A stretch of DNA of 16,807 nucleotides from NCBI GenBank assembly GCA_016935775.1, contig JAFGQF010000057.1, positions 1 through 16,807 on the forward strand. The letters are read 5' to 3'. This DNA is from Caldifarciminota bacterium (GTDB taxonomy: Bacteria; Hydrothermota; Tepidihabitantia; Tepidihabitantales; Tepidihabitantaceae). The notes beneath the pieces were generated by a model. It searched no databases. It was given only the letters and a program-made list of their open reading frames with translations, and had not been told where the DNA came from. Positions 14,021 to 16,807 of this stretch are shown in pieces; positions within the stretch are counted from its first letter, which is position 1, and the number at the start of each line of letters is the position of its first letter. The position numbers were made by a program, and so were the translations under genes.

Positions 14021-14923
14021 GTGACAATCGACGCCCATCTGCACCTGGGCCTGCTCGGGTTCACCCCCGACGGCATCATCCGCTACCTTGACCAGCACCG
14101 GCTCGACAAGTGCTGGCTGATGACCTGGGAGGAGGAGTCGCCAGCCCGGGCGAGCTACGTCCACTGCTCGGCTGACGACGTGCTCGCCGAGCACCGCCGC
14201 CACCCTGGTCGCATCGTGCCGATGTACGCCCCGGACCCGCGCCGCGAGGATGCGACTGCGGCCGTCGCCGGCCTGCGGGACCGCGGCTTCCGGGGCTGCG
14301 CCGAGCTCAAGACCACCCTCGACTGGCAGTCGCCGGAGATGCGCGACTACCTCGCTGCGGTCGCCGCGACCGGGCTGCCCCTGCTCTTCCACATGGAGGC
14401 CGCCTCGGTGCGGCTCGAGGCACTCGAGTCCGACGGCCCCCTCTCGCGTCTTCTCGCCCGCGCCTGGAACTCGGAGCGGCTCGGCGGGTTCCCGGCCCGG
14501 CTGGCCCGGCTCCTCGGTCGGGGACCGCTGGCCGGCTGGCGCCGCCGCCGCTCCACCCGGCTCCCGGCCTATCTCCCGGGCTTCGCGTCGCTCGAGCTCG
14601 CGCTTCGGTCGTTCCCGGGCCTCGCGTTCATCGGCCACGGCCCGCTGTTCTGGCGGCACGTGATCACGGGCGGCGCCACCGTACGCCTGATGACCGACTA
14701 TCCCAACCTGTACATTGACACCTCGGCGGTGAGCGGTTTCCGCGGCCTAAGCCGCAACCCGGCATTCGCCCGCGAACTGCTCACCCGGTTCAAGGACCGT
14801 GTCCTGTTCGGCACCGACAACCGTGTGCTCGGCCAGCTCGGGTTCCTCGAATCGCTCGGGCTCGAACCGGATGCACTCGGACTGATACTGGGCGGCAACG
14901 CCTGCCGGCTGGTAGGGGAGTGA
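14021..14923 (+). CDS. Amidohydrolase-2 family metal-dependent hydrolase
   Basis: The protein has 300 residues from the GTG at 14021, giving MTIDAHLHLG, the usual family start. An earlier GTG at 14000 lies inside the inverted repeat and adds seven residues with no family match. Metal-site residues are in place: HxH (His6, His8), LLFHME (His124), FIGHG (His206) and FGTDN (Asp266). Members of PF04909 catalyse hydrolysis or decarboxylation in a TIM barrel. A basic insert around residues 165-185 (GRGPLAGWRRRRSTR) is unusual and could be a surface or nucleic-acid/anionic-substrate contact. Its stop overlaps the acetyltransferase start, so the two probably act on the same compound, perhaps a sugar side group. 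Substrate unknown. Confidence 0.82.
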   Translation: MTIDAHLHLGLLGFTPDGIIRYLDQHRLDKCWLMTWEEESPARASYVHCSADDVLAEHRRHPGRIVPMYAPDPRREDATAAVAGLRDRGFRGCAELKTTLDWQSPEMRDYLAAVAATGLPLLFHMEAASVRLEALESDGPLSRLLARAWNSERLGGFPARLARLLGRGPLAGWRRRRSTRLPAYLPGFASLELALRSFPGLAFIGHGPLFWRHVITGGATVRLMTDYPNLYIDTSAVSGFRGLSRNPAFARELLTRFKDRVLFGTDNRVLGQLGFLESLGLEPDALGLILGGNACRLVGE

Positions 14924-15813
14924 TGGTGGACGCGGCTGTCCTGCGCGGGCAGTTGGCGGCGCTGGGCGTGCGCCCCGGCGACCTGCTGGTGGTCAAGGCA
15001 TCGCTGAGCGCGCTCGGACCGGTGGAGGGCGGTGCCAAGGGCCTGCTCCGCGCCCTGCTCGACGCGGTCGGCCCGGACGGCACGCTCGTCACCCTTGCCT
15101 TCGTGGACTGCTATCCCGTGCCCCTGTCCCGGGAGCACGCGCGCCTCGTCACCGACGAGCGGACGCCGTCATACGCCGGCGCGCTGGCCAACGTGATGGT
15201 CGGACACCCGGCGATGCGCCGCAGCCGCCACCCCATCCAGAAGTTCTGCGCCATCGGCCGGCTCGCCGCCGAACTGGTGGACAACCACACCCCGGCCAGC
15301 CCGGCCTACGACGTCCTGCGCCGGGTTGCCGAGCTCGGCGGCCGCCACCTTAAGCTCGGCCCGGATGAACGGGTTCCCGGGTTCGGCACCACCCACGTCG
15401 CCCAGAACCTGCTCGGCTTCCGCCAGCGGCTCCCCCGCCGGGGCGTGATGTTTCGCGACGAGACCGGGGCGGTCCGCCTGTTCGAGGCAAACTGGGCGGG
15501 CGGGTGCAGCCGCGGGTTCAACAGCTTCATCCCGCTCTACGAGCGGGGTGGCGCGTTCGTCGGCCGGGGCCGGGTCGGCGACGCCGAGGCATCCATCACC
15601 GGGATGAACCGGACCCTGGCAATCGACCTCGAGGTGCTGGCCCGGGACCCGCGCTTCTTCTTCTGCAATGACCCGAGCTGCTATTCCTGCCGGGTGTCTT
15701 GGGACTTCTCGCCCCGCACCCCGCGCTGGTACGCGGCCCGCTACGTCCTGCCGCCGCTCAGGGCCCTGGGCCTCGGCCGCCTGCGCCGCGCACTGCGCGG
15801 AAACCGGGGTTGA
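14923..15813 (+). CDS. AAC(3)-family N-acetyltransferase, likely sugar-modifying
   Basis: The protein has 296 residues. Family marks of the Antibiotic_NAT group (PF02522) are present: GVRPGDLLVVKASLSALG near the start, GPDGTLV, SRHPIQ with His103 and TTHVAQ with His158. The family moves acetyl from acetyl-CoA to an amine. In a polysaccharide operon an amino-sugar acceptor is more likely than an aminoglycoside drug, so I would not call resistance from it. An unusual feature is a cysteine group, Cys195 and Cys248-x4-Cys253-x2-Cys256, which could bind a metal and is not a feature I know of in resistance enzymes. I use the ATG at 14923 (TGATG overlap); a GTG at 14920 and another at 14926 are possible, the latter having the best spacing to GGGGAG. 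Confidence 0.82.
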   Translation: MVDAAVLRGQLAALGVRPGDLLVVKASLSALGPVEGGAKGLLRALLDAVGPDGTLVTLAFVDCYPVPLSREHARLVTDERTPSYAGALANVMVGHPAMRRSRHPIQKFCAIGRLAAELVDNHTPASPAYDVLRRVAELGGRHLKLGPDERVPGFGTTHVAQNLLGFRQRLPRRGVMFRDETGAVRLFEANWAGGCSRGFNSFIPLYERGGAFVGRGRVGDAEASITGMNRTLAIDLEVLARDPRFFFCNDPSCYSCRVSWDFSPRTPRWYAARYVLPPLRALGLGRLRRALRGNRG

Positions 15814-15820
15814 CCGAGCG

Positions 15821-16807
15821 ATGAACCCGACCTCGGCGCGCACCGGTCAGCGGGGCCGCTTCGCGCGCCAGGCGCTCAAGCTTGCCGCCGGCACCGCCAT
15901 CGCCCAGGGTCTGACCCTGCTCGCCGCGCCGGTCCTGACCCGGGTCTACAACCCGGAGGCATTCGGCATCGCCGCGCTCTTCCAGTCACTGGTCGGCATC
16001 ATCGCCGCGGTCTCCTGCCTCCGCTACGAGATGGCGATCATGCTCCCGGCTTCGGACCGGCGCGCGGCCGACATGTTCGGCCTGAGCCTGGTCCTGACGG
16101 TCATGGTGAGCGCGGTGACCGTCCTTCCCGCCGTCTTCGCCGCCGGGCCCATCGCCCGGGCGCTGAACTCGCCGGGAATCGCGCCCTGGATATGGCTGGT
16201 GCCGGTCGGGATCCTGCTCGGCGGCTTCACCCTCGCCTTCAACAACTGGGAGACCCGCACCGGCCGCTTCGGACGGCTTTCGGTCGCCCGGGTAGCCGCC
16301 GCAATCACGACCGTCGGGGCGATGCTGTTCCTGGGCCTGGCCGGCCGGCCCAGCGGCGGCAGCCGGATCGTCGCGATGGTCCTCGGCTCGCTGGCCTTCT
16401 GCATCTTGATCGGCAGCCTGGTCTGGCGTGACGACCGGGGGCTCCTGCGTGGCGCGGTGAGCCGGCTTGGCATCTTGGCCGGCGCGCGACGGTTCCGCCG
16501 GTTCCCGGTATTCGACACCTGGTCCACGCTGATGAACGCGATATCGTGGCAGCTGCCCGCGCTCCTGCTGTCGCGGTTCTTCTCCACCGCGGTGGTCGGC
16601 CATTACGCGCTCGGCTTCCGCACCCTGCAGTTGCCGATGAGCCTGGTCGGCACCGCCATCGGCCAAGTGTTCTTCCGCCGCGCCGCCATCGCCCGGCACG
16701 AGGGCAGGCTGGCCGGGCTGGTCGAGAACGCCTTCGGCCAACTGGCCAAGCTCGGTCTTTTCCCCCTGCTGCTCCTGTCCCTGGTCGGCCGCGAGCTCTT
16801 CCTGTTC
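15821..16807 (+). CDS. wzx: Wzx-type oligosaccharide flippase, 3' partial
   Basis: The frame is open from the ATG at 15821 to the end of the window (329 codons), with no stop. The first 70 residues are typical of polysaccharide flippases of the MOP superfamily: GTAIAQGLTLLAAPVLTRVY, NPEAFGIAALFQS and a Leu-Arg-Tyr-Glu motif followed by an IMLP segment. At least seven or eight hydrophobic helices are visible; a full protein would have 12-14. It should flip undecaprenyl-linked repeat units across the inner membrane for polymerisation, which fits the Wzz/kinase on the opposite strand. It begins 7 bases after the acetyltransferase stop with only a weak GAG-like ribosome site, so it probably belongs to the same operon. 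Confidence 0.88.
   Translation, partial: MNPTSARTGQRGRFARQALKLAAGTAIAQGLTLLAAPVLTRVYNPEAFGIAALFQSLVGIIAAVSCLRYEMAIMLPASDRRAADMFGLSLVLTVMVSAVTVLPAVFAAGPIARALNSPGIAPWIWLVPVGILLGGFTLAFNNWETRTGRFGRLSVARVAAAITTVGAMLFLGLAGRPSGGSRIVAMVLGSLAFCILIGSLVWRDDRGLLRGAVSRLGILAGARRFRRFPVFDTWSTLMNAISWQLPALLLSRFFSTAVVGHYALGFRTLQLPMSLVGTAIGQVFFRRAAIARHEGRLAGLVENAFGQLAKLGLFPLLLLSLVGRELFLF

Noticed and set aside
14923..15813. Aminoglycoside resistance gene
   Set aside because: The family match is general; the polysaccharide operon context and cysteine cluster favour an amino-sugar acceptor.

Overview
The window is a very GC-rich, densely coded stretch carrying an envelope-polysaccharide locus of a diderm (outer-membrane-bearing) bacterium. 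The diderm call rests on an OmpA-type protein with a beta-barrel-like N-terminal part and on a Wzz/tyrosine-kinase polysaccharide copolymerase. I cannot fix the phylum; the OmpA/barrel protein and near-leaderless promoters would fit several high-GC or candidate-phylum lineages. There is no gene-free stretch above 300 bases. No tRNA, rRNA, CRISPR array, transposase or phage gene is visible.

Layout. (1) 1-3664, plus strand: three tightly coupled genes, a SipW/Sec11-like S26-type peptidase (5' end outside the window), an NTP_transf_5-type nucleotidyltransferase and a type I ABC exporter. They are joined by TTGA and GTGA overlaps. This trio looks like a peptide-maturation and export cassette rather than part of the sugar pathway, but no precursor peptide is visible. 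(2) 9964-3679, minus strand: a polysaccharide-assembly operon that starts at a divergent promoter. It encodes a membrane-bound NDP-sugar 4,6-dehydratase/epimerase, an OmpA-domain barrel protein, a secreted SLBB-domain protein, a Wzz-BY-kinase and a 94-aa membrane protein. (3) 10066-16807, plus strand: galE, a fused WbpB-like dehydrogenase/WbpD-like N-acetyltransferase, a WbpE-like aminotransferase, a 133-bp inverted-repeat (REPIN/MITE-like) element, an amidohydrolase, an AAC(3)-family acetyltransferase and a Wzx-type flippase that runs off the end.

How the genes fit together. The plus-strand sugar genes can supply nucleotide sugars: GalE interconverts C4 epimers. The dehydrogenase/aminotransferase/acetyltransferase trio matches three of the four steps to UDP-2,3-diacetamido-2,3-dideoxyglucuronic acid; the 6-dehydrogenase WbpA is not in the window. 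The dehydratase on the minus strand makes 4-keto-6-deoxy intermediates. The flippase would move lipid-linked repeat units across the inner membrane. The Wzz/BY-kinase would control polymer length, and the SLBB and OmpA-barrel proteins are candidates for the periplasmic and outer-membrane part. No Wza, Wzy, initiating transferase or glycosyltransferase is present; they may lie beyond 16807 or elsewhere.

Most worth a second look: the inverted-repeat element between the aminotransferase and amidohydrolase genes; the paired promoters at 9980-10058, one giving an apparently leaderless galE; the Wza-less export module, whose OmpA domain has cysteine at the position of the usual peptidoglycan-binding aspartate; and the peptidase-nucleotidyltransferase-exporter cassette.
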